Shown here piece after piece: positions 25,779 to 34,980 of a DNA stretch of 64,000 bases. Position 1 is the stretch's first letter; each line of letters opens with the position of its first letter. The position numbers and the translations under genes were made by a program. This stretch comes from Solobacterium sp. Its GTDB lineage: Bacteria > Bacillota_I > Bacilli_A > Erysipelotrichales > Erysipelotrichaceae. The notes under the pieces were generated by a model, which did no database searches, was not told the DNA's origin, and was given only the letters and a program-made list of their open reading frames with translations. The stretch is from assembly GCA_017512725.1 (NCBI GenBank), contig JAFWEW010000014.1:1-64000 (forward strand). The letters run 5' to 3'.

Positions 25779-27110
25779 ATGAAAAAGAACGATTTGTGGG
25801 AAGGCATTTCAGAAGGCTATACCTATGACGGATCCGGAGTAGTACACTTCAGTGATCTTGTTTTCTTTGTGCCGGGGCTGATCGAAGGAGAGGAAGCACA
25901 GCTGGGTATTACTGCCATGAAGAAGAACTATGGCTATGCCCGGATCGCAGAACTGAAAAAGGCTTCCCCGCACCGGGTGAAACCGGTCTGTTCGGTGTAT
26001 AAGCAGTGCGGCGGCTGTCAGCTCATGCATATGGATTATGAGGAACAGAAGCGCTTCAAGGAAAATAAGGTAAAGGGTGTGTTCCTGCAGAATGCAAAGA
26101 TGGATATCACACCATTACCGATTATTACCAGTGATCATCTGTATGCTTACCGCAATAAAGTACAGGTACCGGTACAGTGTGAGAAAGGTGTGGTAAAGAT
26201 GGGGTTTTACCGCGGGCGCACCAATGACATTGTGGAGTTTGAAAACTGTGCGGTACAGACCGAACGTTCCAATGAGATCGTACAGTTTATGCGGAAGAAA
26301 CTGAATGCGCTGAAATGTGCGAATGCCTTCCGTCATGTGCTGATCAAGCATGCGCACCGGACCAATCAGATCATGGTCTGCTTTGTGGTAAGAGAGTATC
26401 CGTTTCGGAATCACGAACGGCTGACCGAAGAGCTGACCGAAAGATTTAATGAGATCAAATCGGTGACCTGTATTGTGAACCGGAGAGAAGACAATGTGAT
26501 TCTCGACGGGAAAGAAACGGTACTGTCTGGAACACCGTACATTGAAGAAGAATTATTAGGATGCAGGTTCCGGATCAGTGCCCGTTCGTTTTACCAGATC
26601 AACCCTTATACAACGGAACTGCTCTATTCCAAGGCAATTGAATATGCCGGGCTGACCGGAAACGAAACGGTGATCGACCTTTACTGCGGAACCGGTACGA
26701 TCGGTATTCTCTGTGCAAAAAAGGCAAAGAAAGTATACGGCATTGAAATCGTTGAGGATGCGGTAAAGGATGCCCGGATCAACGCAGAAATCAACGGGAT
26801 CACAAATATTGATTTCTTTACGGCAGATGCGAAACAGGGTGCCAGAAGACTGATAAAGAACAAGATCAAAGCAGATGTTGTGATCGTAGATCCTCCGCGG
26901 AAGGGATGTTCAGTGGAGACACTGGATGCGATCGTATCGATCGCACCAAAACGGCTTGTCTATGTATCCTGTGATCCTTCAACGCTGGCAAGAGACTGTG
27001 CTTACCTGAAGGATAAAGGATATGAACCGGGTGATATTCAGCCGGTTGACATGTTTCCGAATACAAATCATGTGGAGACAATCGTGCTGCTGGAAAGACA
27101 GATTTTGTAA
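25779..27110 (+). CDS. rlmD: 23S rRNA (uracil-C5)-methyltransferase, RlmD/RlmCD type
   Basis: A 443-residue TrmA-family RNA methyltransferase. An N-terminal TRAM domain is followed by the Fe4S4 cysteines (CSVYKQCGGC plus a later FENC), QINPYTTELLY, the SAM motif LYCGTGTIGI, the catalytic cysteine in SCDPSTLARD and the general base in NHVETIVLL. It forms 5-methyluridine in 23S rRNA. Bacillota often have one enzyme (RlmCD) for both sites and several paralogues, so the exact target is uncertain. Confidence 0.9.
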   Translation: MKKNDLWEGISEGYTYDGSGVVHFSDLVFFVPGLIEGEEAQLGITAMKKNYGYARIAELKKASPHRVKPVCSVYKQCGGCQLMHMDYEEQKRFKENKVKGVFLQNAKMDITPLPIITSDHLYAYRNKVQVPVQCEKGVVKMGFYRGRTNDIVEFENCAVQTERSNEIVQFMRKKLNALKCANAFRHVLIKHAHRTNQIMVCFVVREYPFRNHERLTEELTERFNEIKSVTCIVNRREDNVILDGKETVLSGTPYIEEELLGCRFRISARSFYQINPYTTELLYSKAIEYAGLTGNETVIDLYCGTGTIGILCAKKAKKVYGIEIVEDAVKDARINAEINGITNIDFFTADAKQGARRLIKNKIKADVVIVDPPRKGCSVETLDAIVSIAPKRLVYVSCDPSTLARDCAYLKDKGYEPGDIQPVDMFPNTNHVETIVLLERQIL

Positions 27111-27162
27111 CAGCAGGCATAAGACTCGAAGAGTTAAAGACAAGTAAATATTGACCTGATTA

Positions 27163-27204
27163 TGGACGTTTGTTTTCTGCATTTCTGCAGTAAGTAGACG
27201 TCCA
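27163..27204. repeat. Symmetric imperfect palindrome
   Basis: TGGACGT (27163-27169) pairs with ACGTCCA (27198-27204), and an inner CTGCA / TGCAG pair lies at 27177-27190. The two unpaired arms are both seven bases. It lies between rlmD and the repeats before the DUF4143 ATPase gene and could be a dimeric operator or a transcript hairpin. Confidence 0.6.
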
Positions 27205-27215
27205 AATTTGCATCA

Positions 27216-27244
27216 TTGACCAAGTCTATATACTCGGTTAAACT
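27216..27244 (+). promoter_or_regulatory. Possible promoter of the DUF4143 ATPase gene
   Basis: TTGACC (27216-27221), a 17-base spacer and TAAACT (27239-27244). The first 23-bp repeat overlaps it, so repeat-binding factors could control it. Confidence 0.45.
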
Positions 27245-27321
27245 AAAGACAAATACTCGGATAGAAAAAAGACAAATACTCGGCCCCGAGTCTTTCGGAT
27301 ACTCGTTTCAGTCACGACAAA
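27230..27321 (+). repeat. Four repeats at exact 23-bp spacing
   Basis: ATACTCGG begins at 27230, 27253 and 27276, and ATACTCGT at 27299, each exactly 23 bp apart. The first two units are near-identical over the full 23 bp (both end in AAAGACAA), and the last two keep only the core. A weak relative (GACTCGAAGAG...AAAGACAAG) lies near 27123. The array ends at the ribosome binding site of the ATPase gene. Confidence 0.8.
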
Positions 27322-27333
27322 AGGAGATTGACA

Positions 27334-28605
27334 GTGAAAGAATACTATCAAAGAGTTTCAGATAAAGTGCTGCTGGATCATTTGGAATCAAAAGGGGCAG
27401 TGCTGATCGAAGGCGCTAAATGGTGTGGAAAAACAACTTCAGCAAAACATATCGCAAAAAGTGTCATAGAAATGGATCGTCCGGATATGACAGAACAGTA
27501 TCAGCAAATGGCAAGAATTAAGCCTTCAAATCTCCTTGAAGGCGAAGTCCCTCATTTGATTGATGAATGGCAGATTGCAACGAATATCTGGAATGCAATA
27601 CGGTATGAGGTTGACCGCAGAGGTGAATTCGGGCAATTCATTCTTACCGGTTCTTCCGTTCCGGCTAAGCTGGACGAAAATATGCATACAGGTACCGGCC
27701 GGATTGTTCGTATGCGGATGAGACCAATGTCATTATTCGAATCCAGAGATTCCAGCGGACAGGTGTCATTAAGCGATCTGTTTAACGGAAATGATATATC
27801 TGCTATTGATAATCACAGTATTGAAGATATTGCCTTCATGATTTGCCGGGGAGGCTGGCCGGCAGCTCTCAATCATACTGAGAAAGTTGCTTTAAGACAG
27901 GCTTTTGATTATTACGACGCGGTTGTCAATGATGACATTTCCAGAGTGGATGGTGTGAAAAGAGATCCGGAGAGAACAAAACGTGTAATGAGATCCTATG
28001 CCAGAAATGTATCAACACAGGTTTCTTTGGAATCGATCAGAACGGATGTGATAAGTAATGATATAGAAACTTTCGACAAGGAATCGCTTTATGGGTATCT
28101 GAATGCTCTGAAAAGGATTTTTGTTATTGAGGACTCGCCGGCATGGAATCCTAACCTGCGCTCAAAGACAGCGATTCGCACATCGGATACAAGATATTTT
28201 GTTGATCCTTCGGTTGCGGCGGCAGCGCTTGGAATGGGCCCTGTGGATCTGGTAAATGACCTAAAATTGATGGGTCTGATATTTGAAAACCTATGTGTCA
28301 GAGATCTCAGAATATATGCAGAAGCATTGGACGGCAGTGTATACCACTACAGAGATAGAACAGGTCTTGAGTGTGATGCCGTAATTCATTTGAGAAACGG
28401 CAGATATGGATTGATCGAAGTGAAACTGGGGGGAGACAAGCTGATCAACGAGGGTGCTGAGAGCCTTAAGAAGCTGGCAGATAGAATTGATACAGAAAAA
28501 ATGTGTGAACCGGCATTTATGATGGTTTTATGCGGAGTGGCTCCATTTGCCTATAAACGTGAAGATGAAGTCTATGTTGTTCCGGTTACATGTCTGAAGG
28601 ACTGA
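27334..28605 (+). CDS. DUF4143-type AAA ATPase
   Basis: A 423-residue protein of the ATPase family with a C-terminal DUF4143 domain. Walker A is GAKWCGKT, Walker B LIDEWQ and sensor LTGSS. The C-terminal part has a PD-(D/E)xK-like core (LECDAVIHL ... LIEVKLGG). The role of this very common, patchily distributed family is unknown. I place the start at the GTG at 27334, seven bases after AAGGAG; a TTG at 27328 is too close to that site. The four 23-bp repeats lie immediately upstream. It is clearly AT-richer than the preceding genes. Confidence 0.85.
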   Translation: MKEYYQRVSDKVLLDHLESKGAVLIEGAKWCGKTTSAKHIAKSVIEMDRPDMTEQYQQMARIKPSNLLEGEVPHLIDEWQIATNIWNAIRYEVDRRGEFGQFILTGSSVPAKLDENMHTGTGRIVRMRMRPMSLFESRDSSGQVSLSDLFNGNDISAIDNHSIEDIAFMICRGGWPAALNHTEKVALRQAFDYYDAVVNDDISRVDGVKRDPERTKRVMRSYARNVSTQVSLESIRTDVISNDIETFDKESLYGYLNALKRIFVIEDSPAWNPNLRSKTAIRTSDTRYFVDPSVAAAALGMGPVDLVNDLKLMGLIFENLCVRDLRIYAEALDGSVYHYRDRTGLECDAVIHLRNGRYGLIEVKLGGDKLINEGAESLKKLADRIDTEKMCEPAFMMVLCGVAPFAYKREDEVYVVPVTCLKD

Positions 28606-28785
28606 AGGGACCTTGAAATACAGTGGGGCTACTGCCTGTATCGTAGCTGCATTTGCAGCAATACAGGAAGGATATATCATCAGAACAGGAAGAGAGCAAT
28701 GAACAGCGAAAATTCGAATTTCAAACGCAGCCCTGGTGTTACAGGGCGTTATTTTCCCTGCTGGTGCAATAGGTTGGAATGAAAA
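28606..28785 (+). other. Intergenic stretch with a possible coding remnant
   Basis: An open frame at about 28617-28702 reads YSGATACIVAAFAAIQEGY before stopping; it looks protein-like but has no start and I do not recognise it. GCTGCATTTGCAGC within it can form a hairpin. Confidence 0.25.
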
Positions 28786-29565
28786 ATGAGTAAACTGAAA
28801 TACGCAAGCTGGAATCCCTGGCACGGCTGTACGAAGTACTCCGAAGGATGCCGTTACTGCTATGTTTATCGGCAGGATGAAGCATACGGCAGTCTGGTTT
28901 CGTCGGAACAATGCCGCAAAACACAGAACTTCAGTCTGCCGATCAAAAAGAAGCGGGATGGAAATTGGAAGATCGGTCCCGGCACGATCGTCATGACTTG
29001 CTTTACTTCGGATTTTCTGCTGAAAGATGCGGATGAATGGCGTACTGAATGCTGGGAGATGATGAAGCGCCGTGATGATTGTATGTTTTACTTTTTCACG
29101 AAGCGCATTGAACGCTTTCCGGAATGTGCCCCGGCTGACTGGGGGAACGGCTATGATAATGTTATTGTAGGATGCACTTGTGAAAACCAGCATCGGGCTG
29201 ATTTCCGGCTGCCGATTTTTGCGGAACTTCCGATCAAGCATAAAACGGTTATCCTCGGTCCCATGATTGGCCCGGTCAATCTTGAAGAGTATCTTAACGG
29301 CAGTATCTGTGAGGTAGCCTGTTCAGGCGAATCGGGCATAAACGTACGACCGCTTGACTACGAATGGGTACTGGATGTTCGCCGCCAGTGTATGAATAAA
29401 GGCGTGCCCTTTCAGTTTCATCAGACAGGAGCATATTTTCTCAAGGACGGAAGAATGTACCATATACCACGCCGATTTCAAACATTACAGGCCCGCAAAG
29501 CGGGGATCGATTACAAAATTGTGGATGAATATATACCGGATTATCAGACTCGGAATGTTCAATAG
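28786..29565 (+). CDS. Gp37/Gp68-like DUF5131 protein
   Basis: A 259-residue protein of the phage Gp37/Gp68 (DUF5131) family. The opening WNPWHGCTKYSEGCRYCY holds three cysteines spaced as C-x6-C-x2-C, resembling a radical-SAM-like iron-sulfur motif, followed by FTKRIERF and MIGPVN boxes typical of the family. It is common in phages and mobile regions; the activity is undetermined. It stands alone without strong ribosome site upstream of the ATG at 28786. Family call is good. Confidence 0.8.
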   Translation: MSKLKYASWNPWHGCTKYSEGCRYCYVYRQDEAYGSLVSSEQCRKTQNFSLPIKKKRDGNWKIGPGTIVMTCFTSDFLLKDADEWRTECWEMMKRRDDCMFYFFTKRIERFPECAPADWGNGYDNVIVGCTCENQHRADFRLPIFAELPIKHKTVILGPMIGPVNLEEYLNGSICEVACSGESGINVRPLDYEWVLDVRRQCMNKGVPFQFHQTGAYFLKDGRMYHIPRRFQTLQARKAGIDYKIVDEYIPDYQTRNVQ

Positions 29566-29704
29566 TAAACTGTGAACCCAGTTTTTCCTGAAGAAACAAT
29601 GCGGTAAAGAAATGGAAAGTCTTTGGTCATCTGCTGCAACAGGGCGAATGAAACCCCGGTTGTCGGCTGCATCGATAAGGGAAAGACCGAGATAGGAGTA
29701 TCTT

Positions 29705-30469
29705 ATGATAATTGATACATACGACGACAAATCACCTGCAAAGATTAATGTTAAGAAGAATGCGAACGCTGTTCACGTGGATGCGGTCATTTACACCTTT
29801 TCTCACGAGATCGAGAAGTATGTAACAGATCGTTATAACTGTGAAAAAGTCGGTGAGTTTAAAATGGCCAGCGGGGCTCATTCTGCCTATGTTTTCAATT
29901 ACATGGGAAAGAACTATGGCTTCTATAAGACATGGGTAGGAGCTCCTGCCTGTGTGGCACCAATCGAAGAACTGGCCACTGTTATTGATGCAGATAAGTT
30001 TATCCATTTTGGAGGTGCAGGCTGTCTTGACAAGGAAATCGCCAGAGGCAAAGTCATGATACCGACAGAAGCATACAGAGATGAAGGCACATCGTATCAT
30101 TATGCGCCTGCTTCTGACTACATCCGGATTAAGAACTGGAAGATCGTCAGGGACTTCATGGAAGCAAATAAGATACCTTATGTTTTAGGCAAAACCTGGA
30201 CAACAGACGCCTTCTACCGAGAAACCGTTAATAACTTTGAAAAACATAAGGCAGATGGCTGTATATCCGTAGAAATGGAAGGATCGGCGGTACAGGCTGT
30301 ATGTGATTTCAGAGGATATGAAGTATATATGTTTTTCACAGGAGGAGATCTTCTGGATGCGCCGGAATGGACAATGCGGAAAGAAAAGGGGCAGATAACG
30401 CATACTCAGCACGATCCCGGACACTTTGACATTGCACTGGCACTGGCTGAATATGTGGTGAATCGGTAA
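29705..30469 (+). CDS. Nucleoside phosphorylase family protein
   Basis: A 254-residue member of the purine/uridine phosphorylase superfamily. HFGGAGCL is the phosphate-site glycine loop, and VEMEGSAVQAV the ribose-binding Glu motif. The DEGTSYHY segment is typical of the uridine-phosphorylase-like group. It should cleave a nucleoside with phosphate; base specificity cannot be read here. AGGAG lies before the ATG. This is a second nucleoside-cleaving gene in the window, the other being the lipoprotein nucleosidase at 0.9 kb. Confidence 0.82.
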   Translation: MIIDTYDDKSPAKINVKKNANAVHVDAVIYTFSHEIEKYVTDRYNCEKVGEFKMASGAHSAYVFNYMGKNYGFYKTWVGAPACVAPIEELATVIDADKFIHFGGAGCLDKEIARGKVMIPTEAYRDEGTSYHYAPASDYIRIKNWKIVRDFMEANKIPYVLGKTWTTDAFYRETVNNFEKHKADGCISVEMEGSAVQAVCDFRGYEVYMFFTGGDLLDAPEWTMRKEKGQITHTQHDPGHFDIALALAEYVVNR

Positions 30470-30511
30470 CATCGAATTTTGTTCTTGATAATTTGCTTAA
30501 TGGAGAATCGT

Positions 30512-31135
30512 ATGGCAAGAGAAATTAATCCAAATGATACAACACGGGCTGCAGCATACAAGCTGTGGATGAAAGCACCGAATCCGATGGTCACATTCTT
30601 CAAGACGATGGATGTCACAAATCTGGTACGAATCAGCAAACGCAGGCAGCTGAAGTTCAATATGCTGATGGATTACTGTATCGGAAAGGCGGCTGCTCCT
30701 GTTAAGGAATTCTATATTCTTCCAGTGGGAGAGAAGCTTATACAGTACGATACGCTTGCGGTGAACACGATTGTTAAGAACAAAGATGGAGAAGTAAGCT
30801 CCTGTGACATACTGGCCGCAGATAATCTGGATGATTTCAATCGGGATTACTTAAAATACACTTCAGAAGTTGCGAACCGTTGTGCAGGCAGGGATTTGTC
30901 TGCCGACAGTATGGTGATCGGTACATCCGCAATCATCGATACAGAAATCGATGGGGCTGTTGGTATGAACAGCGGCATATACAATAATCCGTTTATGATT
31001 TGGAGCAGGTACCGAAAGAAGCTCTGTCGTTATTATCTTCCCGTATCCTTTCAGTTTCATCACACACAGATGGACGGAGCACATGCAGGAAGATTTCTGG
31101 AGAACCTTCAAAAAGAGATTAATGATTTAAAATAA
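30512..31135 (+). CDS. Chloramphenicol acetyltransferase (CatA)-like acyltransferase
   Basis: A 207-residue CAT-fold protein. The catalytic HHxxxDG motif is present as HHTQMDG near the C-terminus, with LPVSFQF just before, as in type A chloramphenicol acetyltransferases. However, the rest is diverged (YKLWMKAPNPMVTFF), so chloramphenicol resistance should not be assumed. The ATG at 30512 has GGAG six bases upstream. It is in a region of single-gene units. Confidence 0.78.
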   Translation: MAREINPNDTTRAAAYKLWMKAPNPMVTFFKTMDVTNLVRISKRRQLKFNMLMDYCIGKAAAPVKEFYILPVGEKLIQYDTLAVNTIVKNKDGEVSSCDILAADNLDDFNRDYLKYTSEVANRCAGRDLSADSMVIGTSAIIDTEIDGAVGMNSGIYNNPFMIWSRYRKKLCRYYLPVSFQFHHTQMDGAHAGRFLENLQKEINDLK

Positions 31136-31190
31136 CTGCGGAGACGGTATGTTTCATATACCACCAAATTACAGATAGAGAGAGTGTGTC

Positions 31191-32591
31191 ATGGATAATA
31201 TTGTTAATGTTCCGCAATATGACAAAGCGGACCGGTACCATATGCGGCGATTATTACAGAAGGCTTCAATGCTTATTGATTCGATCGCTGACAATCGGGT
31301 TCCGCTTGGGTCTCCAAAATCCGCCGAGCTGGTTGATTCGCTGGCAGCAGTAATCTGGAATGGAAATGAAAAACAGAAAGATGACGATGCATTACAGGAA
31401 CTGAAAGATGATCGTCATTCTTTAATAAACCTTTATGGTGCTGTAAAAAAGCAACCGGCGTTTGTGCCGCTGTATGTACAGATTGGCAGTCTTCTGCGAA
31501 AATACGGTCTTTTTAATGAAGAGGTCGTTTTATTGGAGTATGCAATTTCAGACAACCGCTTTAGCAAAGCGGATCTTGATAATGTAAAAAACAGATTAAA
31601 CAATGCCATGAAATATCGGGATTCTGACGATGCGGCCATGAGTGAATCGGAGAGAATCACAGAGAACCTGCGCAGAGCATTGCAGAAAAAACCTGTAGAT
31701 GCTTCGCAAATAGATGAATTGCTGAATCAATGTACGGATGATCGGATGTTATATGACATCGCAAGCATGATCGACAGGGATCATGAAATGAAGTTCATTC
31801 GGGAAAAGGCAGCACGTAAGATTCAGAACAGAGATTATCAATATGCGATCAGTTCACAAATACTTAATCCCGTCCGGACTTCCATGATTCTGAATCTGTT
31901 TGATTCTCTTGAAGGGGATGACCGCTTTATTGCAAGAACAGTTCTGACTGATCCGGATGATCGGAACCAGAGCCACATGCTGCTGTACTGCAAAAGCGAA
32001 GAGCTGCTGATGCTGGGATGGAAGTATGTGTATGGGGACAGAAGATTCTTTGCCGACCGGCTCCATGACATGGGATCCCGCTTCCCGGAAGTATACGAGA
32101 ATATGAATTCCCAGGAGCGGGCTGAGCAGGAGCAGAACTGGTTTGCGTATGCGGCGGAGAAGGCTCTTGAACTGTTTGACGAAGATGATGCCGTTCGGGA
32201 GAGGCTTTCTGATGCGGGTTCTGTGAACAGCGAACCGCTGCATCTCTTTCTCAGCATCCATCACCCGAGAAAGGCAATCCGATGGTGGCATGCAAAGCAG
32301 CTGACGAACCCGGTATATATTGCCTATGCTGGGAGCTGGACATCGGATGATCAGATTAAGGAGGCACTCTCCACCAAGATCACCAGCAAGGAACTGATTA
32401 CAGATATGATTTTTGGAGATCTTTCCGGAATGGATCTTGTCTTTGGATTCCCAAAACCGAAGGATCTGACAATTCAGGACCGTTTCTGCTTTGCGATTTT
32501 GAAGAATCATCCTGACCCCACAATCCGTGAACATATGCGTAACGAGCTGGTTCGCGGCAAGGTTGAAATTCCCGACGAGTATCTTGCATAG
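31191..32591 (+). CDS. Large helical-repeat protein of unknown function
   Basis: A 466-residue soluble protein with no signal peptide. It is almost entirely helical, with repeated patterns (LYVQIGSLLRKYGLF, MILNLFDSLEGDDRF) that resemble TPR/HEAT-like scaffolds. No catalytic motif is visible. A GAGAGAG site precedes the ATG. Its neighbours give no functional hint. I do not recognise the family. Confidence 0.7.
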   Translation: MDNIVNVPQYDKADRYHMRRLLQKASMLIDSIADNRVPLGSPKSAELVDSLAAVIWNGNEKQKDDDALQELKDDRHSLINLYGAVKKQPAFVPLYVQIGSLLRKYGLFNEEVVLLEYAISDNRFSKADLDNVKNRLNNAMKYRDSDDAAMSESERITENLRRALQKKPVDASQIDELLNQCTDDRMLYDIASMIDRDHEMKFIREKAARKIQNRDYQYAISSQILNPVRTSMILNLFDSLEGDDRFIARTVLTDPDDRNQSHMLLYCKSEELLMLGWKYVYGDRRFFADRLHDMGSRFPEVYENMNSQERAEQEQNWFAYAAEKALELFDEDDAVRERLSDAGSVNSEPLHLFLSIHHPRKAIRWWHAKQLTNPVYIAYAGSWTSDDQIKEALSTKITSKELITDMIFGDLSGMDLVFGFPKPKDLTIQDRFCFAILKNHPDPTIREHMRNELVRGKVEIPDEYLA

Positions 32592-32670
32592 CAGAATATA
32601 CTCGAAAGGCGAAATCGGAAGTGACATACAAAAGTAATCGGTGGAGATAACAACGAATGACAGAGTTTGA

Positions 32671-32919
32671 AATATCGTTGTAGGTAAGAGCAGTATTCCT
32701 GCTCTAGTTATCACGATTATTCTGATGATTGCGATGCAAGTCGGTTTCATTATCTATTGGCGCAAAAAGCACAAAGAACAGACGACTATCCGATATCTGA
32801 TTGCCGGTGCCATTGGGTTTATGGTTTCCGCCCGTGTGCTGGAGCTCGGCGTACATTATTTCTGTATTTTTGCGAACAATCCGATTTCCTGGTTCATTAA
32901 CGAAAATCGAAGGAGTTAA
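32671..32919 (+). pseudogene. YhfC-family intramembrane protease, N-terminal remnant
   Basis: A short frame encodes two membrane segments and ends early. The sequence (GFMVSARVLELGVHYF ... NPISWFI) matches the N-terminus of YhfC-family membrane proteins, with the conserved E-x-x-x-H-Y around the second helix, but the remaining five or so helices are missing. No good start or ribosome site lies in front of it. I read it as a truncated remnant. Confidence 0.6.
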
Positions 32920-32958
32920 ATTCCAGTTTGTCAGAATCCTAAGAAAGGGCAGGTATAT

Positions 32959-33402
32959 ATGGAATCCCAAAATATCACGATCAAAGAAGAACGGATATCA
33001 GCAGAGGAATATATAGAATTCCTTAAAAGAACAGATCTGGGTTCTCAGTATCCCAAGGAACGGTTCAAGGAAAGGATAACAAAGCTGGTAAAGAACGTCT
33101 CCATCAGTCTTGTTGCCAGAAATGAAGAAGATCTTGTGGTGGGAGTGCTTTTTGGATTGACCGATTTCTGTTATTGGCTATACATTATCGATCTTGGCGT
33201 AGACAGAAATTATGAGAGACAGGGAATTGCCACAAGATTGATGAAAGAAGCTCATGAGATAGCTGGAGGAGAAAAAGATATTGCTGTATATCTTGTAGCT
33301 AACGAAAAAGCGATTCCGTTTTATCAAAAACTTGGGATGAAACCTTCAGATGATGTCATGCAATACAACCATGTAGACTGGACGGATTGGACCGTTGAGT
33401 AG
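32959..33402 (+). CDS. GNAT N-acetyltransferase
   Basis: A 147-residue GNAT. The acetyl-CoA motif is ERQGIATRLM (R-x-x-G-x-A form), preceded by LGVDRNY, with a C-terminal NEKAIPFYQKLGM segment. Substrate unknown. The start is the ATG at 32959 with an imperfect AAAGGGCAGG site. It is the first of five GNAT genes in 11.5 kb. Confidence 0.88.
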   Translation: MESQNITIKEERISAEEYIEFLKRTDLGSQYPKERFKERITKLVKNVSISLVARNEEDLVVGVLFGLTDFCYWLYIIDLGVDRNYERQGIATRLMKEAHEIAGGEKDIAVYLVANEKAIPFYQKLGMKPSDDVMQYNHVDWTDWTVE

Positions 33403-33455
33403 ATGAATTCAGATTTGTCATGATGCGAAGCTAAATTTCATGCAAGGACTAAACA

Positions 33456-34228
33456 ATGGATGATATAGAAGTGAAAGAACAATACAGTACAGCGGATAAT
33501 CTAAATATCCGGATATCGATACACAAAAAGTATTCTGTAAATAAGAAGGGTTTTTGGAATTGGATCTTTTCCAACTATCAGATTGAGGATGGGATGTCCG
33601 TATTGGAACTCGGATGCGGTACCGGAGAAATGTGGATTGGAAAAGATGACCTGATCAAACGCTGTTCCACACTGATCCTTTCTGATCAGTCCGAAGGAAT
33701 GCTTTCCATGGCAAAGGCAAATCTTAGGGAATACGACCGGATTGAATACCGTGCGGCTGATATTCAGGACATCCCTTTTTCTGATGGGCAGTTTGATATC
33801 ATTATTGCCAATATGATGCTGTATCATGTTCCGGATCTTTCAAAGGGACTGCAGGAAGTACATCGGGTTCTTAAGGAAAACGGTACATTCTATTGTGCTA
33901 CCTATGGTGAAAACGGAATTAAGGAACACATTGAACTGCTGTTTGATGATTTCCCGATCAGCAGTATCTATAATTACAACTTCACGTTGCAGAATGGAAA
34001 AGAAAAACTGAAGAGATACTTCCCCAATGTGGAAAACGGTTGTATGAAGATTCCCTCGAAGTCACAAATGCAGATGACATGATCGACTATATCTATTCTC
34101 TGCCAAGTTTTTCGGATATTCAGGATTTTTCGAGAGACACCCTTCGTTCAGTACTGGAAAAGAATATGAAAAACGGCGTTTTGCATGTTCCGAAAGATTA
34201 CGGAATGTTTATTGCCCGAAAGAAATGA
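33456..34228 (+). pseudogene. Class I SAM-dependent methyltransferase, frameshifted
   Basis: The first 192 codons encode a normal methyltransferase (VLELGCGTGEMWIG SAM loop, SDQSEGMLSMAK, MMLYHVPD). At a run of four A (34033-34036) the frame breaks and ends at 34082. The missing C-terminus continues in the +1 frame (34037-34228: RLYEDSLEVTNADDMIDYIYS, then KDYGMFIARKK). Adding one A restores one continuous protein of about 257 residues. It is either a recent one-base deletion, a phase-variable tract or a sequencing error. The substrate is unknown. Confidence 0.82.
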
Positions 34229-34392
34229 TAAAAGTCGGTCAATTCCAGTTTGTCTGGATGAATGGACAAACGAACAAATCGATTTTTTGAAGCAGTTTCA
34301 CCCTCATCCGTGTAAATGTGATGAATTCTGAAAATGAAGATGACGATGCTGCAACAAATGTCTTCATGAAGCATGAGATAAGGATGTTCTCA

Positions 34393-34956
34393 ATGATTAA
34401 CATGAATTCTTGTAATACAAATAGTCCAGCGATATTGAAGCTGATCCGACCGACAGATGAATATGCAGAACAGGTAATGCAATACAAAGAAGACATGCTG
34501 GCAAGCAATGACAGCTTTGACGGCTGTGCAGGTCTTGAGGATGTTGCAACATTTTCAGAGTGGATCAATTTTGAAGAGAGGCTGAAACAGAAATATGGTG
34601 AAGGATATGTTCCCTCAGAAGTGTTTCTGGCTGTTCGGAAGGAAGACAATAAGGTTGTAGGCATTATTGATTATCGGCATCCGTTAACGTCATTTCTGAT
34701 GCAGTATGGCGGGAATATCGGATACAGTATTCTGCCGTCGGAACGGCGGAAAGGATATGCCGGTGAGATGCTGCGGTTATTGCTTCCAATTTGCAGGGAG
34801 TTTGGAGAAAAGCGGGTTCTGCTAACATGTGATCAAGATAATGAGGCTTCAAGGAAGACGATTATTAATAATGGCGGAATACTGGAAAATGAAGTCATTG
34901 ACGATGTGGGATTAGGTAAATGCGGTATTATTCAGAGATACTGGATAAATCTGTAA
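34393..34956 (+). CDS. GNAT N-acetyltransferase, RimJ/RimL-like
   Basis: A 187-residue GNAT. It has the acetyl-CoA motif ERRKGYAGEMLRLLL and C-terminal NEASRKTIINNGGILEN, which puts it in the RimJ/RimL or GNAT_3/4-like group. I start it at 34393 (AAGGA eight bases before ATG); the frame is open upstream to 34318 but without ribosome site. Upstream at 34243-34266 a GTTTGTC/GACAAAC inverted repeat may terminate the preceding transcript. Confidence 0.82.
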   Translation: MINMNSCNTNSPAILKLIRPTDEYAEQVMQYKEDMLASNDSFDGCAGLEDVATFSEWINFEERLKQKYGEGYVPSEVFLAVRKEDNKVVGIIDYRHPLTSFLMQYGGNIGYSILPSERRKGYAGEMLRLLLPICREFGEKRVLLTCDQDNEASRKTIINNGGILENEVIDDVGLGKCGIIQRYWINL

Positions 34957-34980
34957 ATCAGGCTTTTAGGAGGAGTAGGT

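Noticed and set aside
27230-27321. Repeats considered as CRISPR array
   Set aside because: Units are contiguous 23-bp steps with no unique spacers, only four cores, and no cas genes are present.
30512-31135. Chloramphenicol resistance gene
   Set aside because: The HHxxxDG motif is present, but the overall similarity to CatA enzymes is limited; such relatives are common without resistance, so only the fold is claimed.
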